Shown here piece by piece: positions 24,663 to 35,400 of a stretch of 64,000 nucleotides of DNA. Every line of letters begins with the position of its first letter. Within the stretch, counting starts at the first letter, position 1. A program made the translations under genes and the position numbers. Origin of the DNA: Cryptomeria japonica (Eukaryota; Streptophyta; Pinopsida; Cupressales; Cupressaceae); assembly GCF_030272615.1 (NCBI RefSeq), contig NC_081407.1, positions 376,009,018-376,073,017 of the forward strand, read 5' to 3'. The notes beneath the pieces are model-generated. The model did not search any database and was not told the origin of the DNA. It was given only the letters and a program-made list of their open reading frames with translations.

Positions 24663-24727
24663 ACCCATTTATCACATTGTACATTTATCACATTGTACAC
24701 ACACACACACAAATATATATATATATA
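24663..24727. repeat. Short duplication and (AC)n/(AT)n microsatellite
   Basis: ATTTATCACATTGTAC occurs twice in tandem, followed by an (AC)n run (about 24697-24711) and an (AT)n run (about 24713-24728). Confidence 0.8.
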
Positions 24728-26919
24728 AAGTGGTTAGTGTTGACAACTTTTTTTCTACTTTACAGTGTATTAAGTTTCAATCTACAATATTAGTATTTTT
24801 TCAAATAAAATGCATTTATTAAGTTTGTTGAATTCTAAAATTTCCTGTAGTGATACCACCACAAAGAATGAATTTTGAATCAGAAGAACAACGGACGCAA
24901 TATCATAGGGATTATCAAAGAGAATATCGTAGAAGACAACATGAACACATGACAGATGTTGATAGGGAGGAACAAAGACAAAGACACAATGCGATTGTAG
25001 ACATAGAGCAAAAGTACCAGTACAAGAATTTGAAGCTCAGATTAGAGAAGGTTTTAATATAATTGGAAGTCATTATCAACGAACTTGTGAACAATAATCT
25101 CATTCTCAAAGATAGGATACGCAACAAGTTCCTCAACAATCATACGAAATACAATGATTTCAATCGCATACAGGTAATCAAATGAATTATCATAATGAAG
25201 AATTTGCATATGTTGACTATATACCTCAAAATACTCAACATATTCCTCTGCCTGAAATAAATGTAGGAATGATAAATAATGTCCAAAATATAGGCAATCC
25301 TAATGAAATTCTTCAAAACAATTTGAAAAATATTCAACTTGCATTTCGACACCGAATAGACAACTTTGTTTCTCCAACAATATGTTATATATGTCAAGAA
25401 TGTTACCTTGGCATAAAAGTGTATCGCACTACGCAAGGCCTTGTATGTGGTAGGTGTCATCAAGAATGAGGAATATAATAGATTCTTTTTGTCGAACAAT
25501 ATAGATCCAGGACCACAACCACACGAACTTGCCAACCTTACACAAGTAGAAGAAATGTTGATTGCACATGTAAGTTTGATTCTACAAGTCACGCATGCAA
25601 CAGGTGGAAAATATAGGTATAAAGGACACACAATAAGTTTTCCACAAAATATTGAACAAATTTCCAATATTTTGCCACATCTAATAAAAGACTTGCCAAC
25701 AATCATTGTTTGAAGAAAACATCAACATGACACAAATTACAAATTTACAGTAAATAGAGAACGTGTCTACAAAGAATTAAAATACAAAATTGAGCATGAC
25801 AAGTTCTATTGAGGTGTTATGATTGATCATAATGCTTTGCATGATTTGGATAGAGATTGTAATCAAAATATCTTTGACAAAATAAGGAGTATGCATGTGG
25901 AATTTGATTCTGACTCAAACCAAATTGTATTTGTTGGTCCAATTTTAGAAACAGATTATTGTAATATCATAAATCACACAACATCAATGGCCTCAAATTG
26001 ACCTAACGTGCAAAGAGAAATGGAATTAATCAGGGCATGGGTGAATAATCCAAATGCAAATCCTCCCATGTTGATTGATTGGCCTGCAATTGGTGTATCT
26101 CTGATCAATGAATACATGACAATGGGTTTACTTGACATGGCATTTCCAACACTATTTGCTGATAGTAGGTGTGATTTGTTGGAACCATGAATAAGATGAG
26201 TACACCTACATGAGTATGTGAAGCATTTGCTTTGCTATAGGGACCACCGCTTTGGAAAACACCCAAGGTTTCGATATTAGATGATGAACATGATAATGAG
26301 GCACAGAGCACAAAATTCAACTATTGTATTTGCAAAAGGGAACCTTTGAGGGTTTCCTATCACAGTAAATGAATTGTGTGAACATATGCAGAACTTGCCA
26401 AACTCACAGCTGGCTGATAAATTGATGTGATTTGGAACAACATTGCGAGGAACCAGATCATATTGGAAAAAATGCAGAGCATAACTATCTAGTATGCTAC
26501 ATCAAATCAGAACACCAACAATATTCTGTACACTTAGTGCTGTGGACTTGTATTAGCTAGATTTACATGCACTGATGCAAGGAATAGCTCCAACAAATCC
26601 ACATGAACCTTAAATCTGGAGGAAACAAAATGTGATTGACTGCCCTCATATGGTTGCCCACTATATGCACTTAAGACATTCTATATTTAGAAAAGAAATA
26701 CTCAAACAAAGGTATAATGTTAAAGAGTACTGGTGCAAATATGAATGGTAACATAGAGGATCACCACATGTGCACGGTTTTCTATGGATACATGGAGCAC
26801 CAAATATGGATAGCATAGATTGGTCTACTGAATAAGAAATAAAGCTTTTTGAAAGATATTTCCATGGCATTGTTCATGCATGGAATCCAAGAGTAGATTT
26901 TCATCAACGAAACATACAG

Positions 26920-27018
26920 GTGTCATTACAATGAGTTTCAATCCTAACTTATGTAATCCAATGTAAATGTTAGTTTTTATTACATAGAAAACTAATAAGT
27001 TCATATTTACTATTGCAG
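26920..27018 (+). other. Intron in Helitron gene (99 bp)
   Basis: GT at 26920 follows AACATACAG and AG at 27017-27018 follows a pyrimidine-containing tract. Removing it joins QRNIQ to TFQNFAQHP, and the Rep reading continues sensibly. Confidence 0.6.
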
Positions 27019-27182
27019 ACATTCCAAAACTTTGCACAACACCCATGTCTAAAAAACACAAGACACCTTGTCAAGACAAATATTGATAAAGATTACGAAG
27101 AAATTCTAAACATAGTACAAAGACATACAATGTGTAGAGAGGGTGCATGTTTAAGAAAGAAAAAAGGAAGAATGGTTCATAG

Positions 27183-27272
27183 GTAATTACTTTATAATAA
27201 ATAATTTTCAATATACATGTAATGTAAACGTTTGAAAAAAATGCTAAAAAATATTTACAAATAAAAATGCAG
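27183..27272 (+). other. Intron in Helitron gene (90 bp)
   Basis: The boundary AG|GTAATTAC at 27183 and the acceptor AAAAATGCAG at 27272 are both consensus-like. Splicing joins RMVHR to YNAP, followed by LNIHGSKLYQDI. Confidence 0.6.
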
Positions 27273-28708
27273 ATACAATGCACCCTAGGCGTTAAATATA
27301 CATGGATCAAAATTATATCAAGACATATAGAGTAGTGAAAAGAAATTTGTGCCAACAAGAAATGATGATAGAGTTAATTCACACAGTCGCTACATACTAC
27401 AACTGTCGAGAGCTAATATAGATTGGCAACCGGTTTTCTCAAAAAATGCAGTGATAAAGTACATTGCAAAGTATGCAGTGAAAGTAGAGAAGAGCTCAAA
27501 AACCTACCATCAAATGTTGTTGCATCTTTCAAATATAGAAAACCTAGATGACCTAGAAGCAAAAGCATATAGGAAGCTCTTGACTGAAACTATTATAGAA
27601 AGAGATGTTGGAGCTCAAGAAACATGCCACAGGCTCTTAGAACTTCCCTTGGTTGAAAGTAGTAAAACATTTGTTAATCTCAATGTTTCATGTGAAGTAC
27701 TCAAACCCGTTGCTTTATGTGATGAAGATAACAATGAAGAACAAACAAAATCATTCATTGATAGATATAGGACATGACCATACTCAATGGAACCTATCAC
27801 ACTTATTCCAAGGTTTCTATCAATTCCTTCACATGGATCAAAAAAATTTGTTCATTTATGTTTATCAGAATTGTTACTTTACAAGACATTTTGTGACATC
27901 GAAAGAGATATTGGTGACAACAATGACACCATAATATCAAATTGGGAGTCTCCCAATTATACCCCTTGGTATTTGGAGTGAACAATAAGTACAGAAAATA
28001 ATGAAAATATTAGTGATTTGAAAATTGAAGATAATGGCATCGTTCAAGAAAACACAACAGAGCATGAATGGGAAATCATATCTAGGCTACATCATTGTCA
28101 TGTAATGCAACTCTCAGAAATAGAAATGTTGGGAAGAAGAGATATTGACAGACAAACAAATTGGTCTAGCAAATATCAAAGTGATGAATACACAACTCAG
28201 GCAATGAATTTCATAGAAACAATTAGAGAGAATAGATGCATTATACATGATGATATACCACAATATATCAATTATGCAAGCTTGAGTGAGGAACAAGAGA
28301 AATCATTGAACATAATTATGTCACATTACTATATGAATGAACATAGGATGCCATTGTATATAATAATTCAAGGAATGACAGGAACAGGAAAGTCTTATTT
28401 GATTGGTGCGATTAGTGAAAGTCTTAAAAGTGCAACAATGCCTAATCAATCTCCCCTTCTACTGCTTCCACCAACTGGAGTAGCAACATTCAACATAGGA
28501 GCATCGACTATTCATTCCAAGTTGAGAATTCCAATAAAATATTTTGGTATATTAGAAGGAACAAGGCTAACAACTTTCTGAGAAGAACTATCACATGTGA
28601 AGTATATATTGATTGATGAAATGAGCTTCATTGGAGAGAAATTACTTGAGAACATCGATTCCTTTATTCGTCAAGCATTCCCACAAAATTCTGATTTAAG
28701 ATTTGCAG

Positions 28709-28835
28709 GTATGTTCGTAATTCCCATGAATTACAAAAAGCATTTCAGAATGTAGAAAATGCAATAACCACGTATTAAATTTCCATATTTTTATTTTATA
28801 GTTCATTTAAAATTATGTTTGTGTATTATTTTTAG
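28709..28835 (+). other. Intron in Helitron helicase region (127 bp)
   Basis: The donor is GCAG|GTATGTTC at 28709 and the acceptor TTTTTAG at 28835. Splicing joins DLRFAG to VSIILVGDLGQLP, restoring the conserved spacing between Walker B and the next helicase motif. This is the best supported of the three introns. Confidence 0.75.
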
Positions 28836-29695
28836 GTGTTTCAATCATTTTAGTTGGAGACCTGGGTCAACTGCCTCTCTTCAAAGACAAACCAACATAT
28901 GAGAGTAGCAGATGAGCAAATATTCTATGGCAAGACTTAAAAATTGTGGTTACCTTAGACAAAGTTTTTAGACAAGATGGAGAAGATGTTGAATAGATTC
29001 AATTTTGTCAACTATTGACAAACTTGAGAGAAGCATAACCTACAATTGATGACTGGAAGTTGCTAATGTCAAGAACAAATAATAATATGAGTACAACAAT
29101 CAATGAATCATTTGACAATGATGTTCATTTGCTCTCCACAAATGATAATGTTCGGAATCATAACAGGAAAATATTATATTCTCTCAAACAACCTATTGCA
29201 CGTAGCATTGGAACAAAACTTGGAACTGTTAATGCAACTAAAGGAAGTTCTCATGACGAGCTTGATATGGAGTTATTGATTAGCGAAAATGAAAGAGTTA
29301 TGCTAACTTCTAACCTATGGATAGAAGCAGGTCTTGTAAATGGAGCATTAGGTTACATTCAAAATATTGTATACAAACCTAGAAGTATGCCACCAGAACC
29401 ACCAACATATGTAATGGTTAACTTTGATAACTACTCTAGATTTGTGTTTGATGATCACAATCCACAAACAGTTCCCATGAGTATAAGATAAAGAGGTTCT
29501 ATAGTTCAAATACCATTGAGACTGGCTTGGGCATTAACAATACACAAGTCGCAAGGTTTGACACTTGGAAAAACCAAAATTGATATAGGACCAATTGAAA
29601 GAACAGCAATGACATTTGTAGTTGTATCTCGTGTAAAGTCTTTGGAAGGATTGAGAATAATGCCACCATTCACATATGAGCGCTATGAAAAATGA

Positions 29696-30040
29696 AAAAG
29701 GGAAAACAACTTGCAAAGAGAAAAGATGAAGAAAGTAGATTGAAAGACTTAGAAATAAATTCATGTAATACTTTTTCATAAACATTCATTGTTTCATGTG
29801 ATCAACATTAACTTTGCATATTGTATTAGATTAAGTAGTAATTTGGATTCCTTTTGTATCATTCTATTTGTTTATGCAATAACTACCATGCAATATTATA
29901 TATTGTTATTAATTCAATTACAGTGCAAAGTTTCAACTTGATTATAAATGATATATAAATAATATAAACTGTCCATAATACATAATTACATATAATTTAA
30001 TTATTCACACAAATAATAGTCGCTTTCCTTATTGAACACT
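29696..30040. other. Helitron 3' flank, no gene
   Basis: AT-rich sequence follows the RepHel stop. The Helitron 3' end should lie here or just beyond, but I could not identify a hairpin plus CTRR terminus with confidence. Confidence 0.4.
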
Positions 30041-31020
30041 AGATAAAATTGAATGATCTAACCATAGATCAAATTGAACCTAAATCCTAAATAGGTTAAA
30101 ACCTCACACTACAACAAATTAAACTATTACCCTTAACCAAAAATGTAATAACCCCAAGCCTAATTAAATATTAAACTAAATTTAAACTTAACCATTATCG
30201 TAAACTAAAACACAAGTTCAAAACCCTAACACGACCGAATAGAACCAAACCAAATTGAACACTAACCCTAAATCAAATCAAATTATTATTGTAATAGTAA
30301 ATCAAATTTAACCCTACACCAAAACAAAATTCAACCATACCTCTAAATGTAATTGAACACTATATCAATGCACCCTAACCTAAATTAAAAATAAATGAAA
30401 ACCTAAAGACTATACATAATTGAATTATAACCCTAACACTAGAAAGAAAATTTAAAAAACATAAAACTAACCAATCTCTAAACCAAGTTCTAACCCTAAA
30501 CCAAATTGAACCTTATCCCTAAATAAAACTAAATCTGAACCTTAAACCAAATTTCACCCTAACCTCACCCTTGAGCCAGATGTGCTCTTAATCCTAATAC
30601 TAAACCAAATTGATCCATATTCACCACATTAATTGAATGATAACCCTAAACCAAATTGAACACTAACCCTATTTGTGACCTTAACTAAACATAATTGAAC
30701 CCTAACCCCAAATCAAATCAGGCCCTAACCCTAACACTAAAAAAATATAAATCATACACCTTCCACTAAAACAAAATCAAACCCTAACTATAAACCAAAT
30801 TCAACACTAAATATAATTAGACCCTAACCCTCATTAAATTAGGGCTTAATGTTTTCATCCCAAGCCTACATGTAACACTAAACACTAAACCAAATAAACC
30901 TGTATCCTAAATCAAATTGAACCATAAATCTAACCCTAACCCTAACCCCAATGCTAAACTCAACCAAATTAAGCAATGAAACAAAACAAAATGGAATTCT
31001 AACCCGTTAACTTGAAAATA
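30041..31020 (-). repeat. Inverted block of the telomere-like/AATTGAACCCTAA minisatellite
   Basis: The plus strand here is C-rich: CCCTAACCCTAAC, AACCAAATTGAACCCTAA and variants recur throughout. It is the reverse complement of the family at 17701-19560. There is no coding content. Confidence 0.8.
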
Positions 31021-31145
31021 TTATGAAATGATAAACCTCAATGAAATGAAAGCATAATCATAAAACTAAATAACATATAACACTCTTACTAATTTTAAAA
31101 TTATTTCAACAATTCATTTAATATAAATTATTTGATTTATAAGTT

Positions 31146-32800
31146 TTTGATAAGGATAAACAGGTTCTACAAGGACCTGAAACCTAAAGTTTCACAACAA
31201 CCGACCAACAACCAAACTAGAAAGAAAGAACAACAAAAAAGGGGAGCAACCCCAAACAAAAACAAAAACAAAAGAAACACAAACAAACATGCCAAAGCAA
31301 AAAAAAGCCCTCAGTTAAGTGATAGCACCAGATCCTTGTTCTTTTGGATGGAAATCCTGTTGATTTCCTCAAGCTCCTCCATGATGAATCTGGAGGTACC
31401 CTTGTTGCTGCTTCTGCTCGTGGTTCTAGAACTGGGTCCTGTGGATTTGGAGTCTCTAGCAGCCACATCATCACCACCAAGATCTTTCACCAGGTCACTG
31501 TGGAAGGATCTGTAGTCAACAACCATCTCGTTGATCTTTTCTAGCCCCTCAATGTTGTTTTTCGTGGCTTCTTTACTAACGTCGACCAGATTCTTGAGAT
31601 TTTTCTTAATCTCAGCCATGGATTGTTCCATCTTATCAATCCTTTGTTCATGGTTACATTTCATAACCACAACATTCTAAGAGAGTTTTTGAGTCATGAT
31701 CATGAGTTTTTCTGGCTTGCTGGGTTCAAGGGAGGTAGTGAAGATGTCAATTATTTCTATAACCCCCATCTTAAGGGTTTTGATTTTGTGCTTGACCTAC
31801 TTCCAGCTACGCTCCTGGCTTCTGGTGGCTTCCATGATAAGATTCATCAAACTACCATCTTTCCCCTAATTGTCTTTATGGACATTGATAGGGATATCCA
31901 ACTTAATCCCTTGGTCTGTAATCTTCGAGCTGTGATCCTTCGCTGCCAACTTTTTATTTTTGGTGAGGGGTTCGGCCTTGGAGATCAACCTGTTGGTGGT
32001 TTTGTATTTACTGTTAGCCCATCTGGGGGGGTTCTTGTTGCCGAGAGTCTCATAAGTGACCATCTTGTCTTTTTCCTCCGCTGGTTCATATTCAAGGTCA
32101 TCAACAGGAACCCCACTATTGTCCAGGTCCATCTCCGTCTCAGAGACGTCATGGACCTCCATCTACAGACCAATTTCAACAAGTGGGGGCACAATTTCAA
32201 GGGATTTGGAATGTTCCATGATAAAGACAATAAGCCCCTCATGAAGAAGAGGGTTGCTAGGGTTTTCCAAGTGATTTTCCAGGCTATTCTCAAGGGAGGA
32301 GGCAAGGTAATAGGGAACAAAGATAATTTTGCCATGGCAGAAATGATTTAAAATAGTGAAATGGTAGGAGAATATACTTGCATACCTACCATCAAGGGTG
32401 ACTCTGGAGCACTCCTTGTCTTTGTCAAAGAAGCTTGACATGTCCTCTTCCCCAATTTTTCTATCCCTGTAAAACCTTCTACCAGTCAAAGCCAGACTAG
32501 TGACCATTGCCACCAAAGTTTCATCAGTCTGATATTTAGCACCATAGGCCCTGACACTCCATTTTTGCCATCTATTAACAAAGGCCTCTGTAATCAGAGG
32601 AGAGGGGCCATGAAGTTGGTCCAGGTAGGGGACAAGACCACCATCGACCACTTCGCACGAGACATCTTTGTTCTTTTTCCACTTCTCGCAGGTAGAGGGC
32701 TCTTGTCTATTCTTATCCCCTCCCATTATGCTCCTAGTCACTAGAGAATAGGAGATCACTATCGCCAACTAGATGCAGAAAATGAGCCACACCCAAAGGA
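31146..32800 (-). mobile_element. LINE-like retrocopy carrying an unrecognised ORF (copy A)
   Basis: On the minus strand the unit ends GTTTATCCTTATCAAAAAC, a LINE-type 3' end close to that of the LINE at 43745. The body is the ORF described next; the right (5') edge lies near 32800 with no LINE pol upstream. The simplest reading is a 5'-truncated insertion of the element type at 43.7-47.0 kb, in which the ORF follows an RNase H-bearing ORF2. I did not find a clear target-site duplication. Confidence 0.55.
31311..32726 (-). pseudogene. Unrecognised protein family (MGGDK start), nearly intact 472-codon frame
   Basis: The minus-strand ATG at 32726 (MGGDKNRQE) is followed by a single uninterrupted frame of 472 codons ending with a stop at 31311-31313. 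It is broken only by four TAG codons, at about 32163, 31866, 31788 and 31671. Parts in order: a globular region (VVDGGLVPYLDQLHGP, VRAYGAKYQTDETLVAMV, GRRFYRDRKI, LDGRYASIFSYHFTILNHF, HEGLIVFIMEHS); an acidic then basic linker; a helical, coiled-coil-like segment (IDKMEQSMAEIKKNLKNL); and a C-terminal SRFIMEELEEINRISIQKNK. A homologue at 43925-45492 keeps the same order. I do not recognise the family; it could be an element ORF or a captured host gene. The function is unknown. Confidence 0.7.
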
Positions 32801-32942
32801 TATCAAAATAGTAGCAGAAAAACTACACACTGAGATTTATAAGTTATTAAACAATTAAATAATTAATATAACGTAAAATCTTGTCCTTATAAATTAATAA
32901 ATATTTTTTAATTTAATTTCTTTCCAATTACCCCTACGGATG

Positions 32943-33098
32943 CTACTAGCATATATATATATATATAGAAATATATATAAAGAAAGCAGAGAGATATCGA
33001 GGCTTTCATTTCAAATTTTAACTTAAAATATAACTTTGTGAATAATAAATGAAAGCCTCGATATCTCTCGACTTTCTTTATATATATTTGCTAGTATT
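32943..33098. repeat. Foldback (hairpin) element with arms of about 43 bp
   Basis: The left arm at 32969-33011 contains GAGAGATATCGAGGCTTTCA. The right arm at about 33047-33089 contains its complement, TGAAAGCCTCGATATCTCTC. Only two mismatches interrupt the core. The arms extend outward through AAATATATATAAAG to CTAGTA/TACTAGC, with an extra (AT)n run in the left arm. The loop is about 35 bp. This could be a small foldback MITE or a small-RNA-like hairpin; no target-site duplication is obvious. Confidence 0.8.
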
Positions 33099-33359
33099 TA
33101 TGTACAAGTGAAGGGATAGTGACATACAAACAATAGCTTACCAAAGACTTAGAAATATTAATCAAACAATTACGATATTGAGTTGTATAAATGAATAAAA
33201 ATAACAATTTACTTATTTTACAATAATAACATTTTTTTTTTTTTAAATATATAAACAATAATATTAAAGATTTTTTTGGAACAAACATTTTTTCATAAAT
33301 TAATCTAAGATAGATATAATAACAATAGTTATTTTGAATGCCTTTTAATCATAACAAAA

Positions 33360-34080
33360 ATATAAAATTATAAATATCCTATGTCGGATTTCGTCCATAT
33401 AAATACTGAGCTTTACCTCAACTAAGACAAGGGAAGTCCTCATAATGGATGCAGTCATGCGCACGTCAATAATTCAAATCATATCAATTTTCTTTAATTG
33501 TGGGAATCTTATTAAAAAAATTAAACACACAACATATATTTTTATGTACTTTCATATATATACAATGACATCATTTTTAATTTAGTGTGGAAATTTTACA
33601 GAAATTAAATAGATAAAAATATGTTTTTATGTACTCTTTGTTTAATATGAATTTTATTTGGCTTTTTTTCTTAATATCTTAAATCGCATCAGTTTCTTTT
33701 TATTGTAATTTTTTTTATTAAATTATATATGTATACAATCACATCATTTTTTTTGTTGTGTAAATTTGAAAAAAAAGATTAAATAGACAAAATATATATT
33801 TTTATATTTTTTATTTTATATAAGTTTTATTTGATTCATTTTTCTTAATATCTCAAGTCACATCACTTCCTTATTCTAGAAATTATTTATAATTTTCTTA
33901 ATATCTCAAGTCACATCACTTCCTTATTCTAGAAATTATTTATAATTTTCCTAATATCTCAATTCACATCACTTTCTTTAATTGTAGGAATTTTCTTTAA
34001 AAAGTTCAAGTGGAAGTTTATTTTTGGTATGAGTTTTATTTGAGTTTTTTGCCTTAATATCTCAAACTATTTTGAATTTT
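33360..34080. repeat. Degenerate tandem array, units near 100 bp (left block)
   Basis: A loose unit recurs: TTTTATGTACTCTT, then GAGTTTTATTTG, then CTTAATATCTCAAATCACATC, then ACTTTCTTTAATTGTGGGAA. The same family resumes at 42040-43020, on the other side of the LINE at 34085-42035, so the LINE probably landed inside the array. Confidence 0.7.
33844..33949. repeat. Perfect-looking 53-bp tandem duplication
   Basis: The phrase CTTAATATCTCAAGTCACAT begins at 33844 and again at 33897 with the same following sequence through TAGAAATTATTTATAATTTT. A third, diverged copy starts near 33950. This is a recent duplication within the older array. Confidence 0.85.
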
Positions 34081-35400
34081 TAATTTTTAATTTTTTATTT
34101 TTGATAAAAGTGGATGAACCACTGAAATTATATTAAATCTTTATATTTTTTACATGGTGTCTGGTTCAACCAGCACTGAAGGGAAAGAATGAGTAAGAAA
34201 ACCCTTCAGTATTGCTCAAAAAACAAAAGCCTATTTACCCATTACAAAAGCCCATAGGCAACCCAGATACAACCTCTGATTACAATATCAATCACATTAG
34301 ATATAAAGGAAGCTTGGAAAAAGATTATAGGAATTGGTGAAGAAGATGGCACCCCAAAATGAGAACACCATGTCCACAAAACAGTGTCATCACCCAAAAG
34401 GGACTAAACTATCTATGCACTACATGACTCCAAGGCCCTATAGAGAACAAACCCATAGCCAAAAGGGAACCAAGTAAAAGCAGTCCTGACAACACAAGAA
34501 TAGTTAGCAAACATATGCCCATCCATATAATAAGCAAAGAACGATGGAAAAAACCCTCAGGAATCAGGAGAGGCCTATCCATAAAAGAATCCAGAGCAAA
34601 AGCCATAACAACAACAACAACATAAGGAGCCATCTGCACCATCAAATAACCTGTCCCTCACCCGGAATATAACAAAGAAAAGGATAACCGATGTATGATT
34701 ATCTCAACGTCATGAGAGAAACTACCAAGCAAGAGAACTCATACGAAAAGATGAAAATAATTCCCTCATATCATTACAACAGACCCAATCATTAAAGCAA
34801 CTGCCTAACCAGTAGGGTACCCACAGAACAAAATGATTCGATAGAAGGACCAACTCTACATAATGTGAAACGAAAGCTCATGGCAAAGTTACCCATATCT
34901 AACCATAAAGAGAAATGATTACCAAAAAAGAAGAAAATCAGACTCAATGTATTTTAATAGAGTCCAACCATGAAATTAAATGATTGACATAGAAGATCCA
35001 ATACCAAAGCAATCCTCAAAATATCCAAAGGAAACCAAGGTATCCATCTATCATGATAATAAACTTGTAATCCCGACATGAAGCTTCATGGGATAGGTCA
35101 ATGCCAAGCAAGAAGCCCAAAAATACCAAAACTGCTAGCTGAACATAAGATATCCCACATTTGACCATAAAGGAAAATAATTACACAAGATCCCATACAA
35201 TCTCACTCTTATAAGTGAAAAAATGAAAAATCTAGAAAAATAAGCCACAACAAAACTCTCTCCTTAATGAGGAGATTCTCCCAATAAATGTCAATAGCAA
35301 GGATATTGCCCCGAAGGCCAACACCCTCATTATAGGCACTTATGAAAGAACACCCACACCAAGAATAGGGAATGAAGGAAGTTTTTGAATGAAAGGTCTA

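Larger units (their letters stand above)
24868..29695 (+). pseudogene. Helitron RepHel protein gene (Rep plus PIF1-like helicase), spliced, degenerate
   Basis: RepHel proteins move Helitrons by rolling-circle replication. In order: an Arg/Gln-rich N-terminus (ATG 24868); a zinc ribbon CYICQECY ... CGRC (about 25385-25460); a DUF6570-like part (GGKYRYKGHTISFPQ, about 25606); and a Helitron-N-like region (about 26000-26600). The Rep HUH motif follows as SPHVHGFLWI (about 26761), then the two-tyrosine motif KYIAKYAVK (about 27457). The helicase has Walker A GMTGTGKSY (about 28375), Walker B LIDEMSF (about 28612), VGDLGQLP (about 28855), TIHKSQGLTLG (about 29540) and VVVSRVKSLEGL. Three GT-AG introns keep the domains in order. 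Many stops and several frame changes break it. The final stop is TGA 29693. Element termini (5' TC, 3' hairpin-CTRR) could not be fixed. Confidence 0.88.

Noticed and set aside
25140..25706. Minus-strand 188-residue ORF within the Helitron
   Set aside because: The plus strand here encodes the zinc ribbon and DUF6570-like region with recognisable motifs; the minus reading is a shadow.
31132..32351. Plus-strand ORFs, including a 242-residue one at 31623-32351
   Set aside because: They are antisense to the unrecognised protein family, whose minus-strand frame is conserved in a second copy at 43925-45492.
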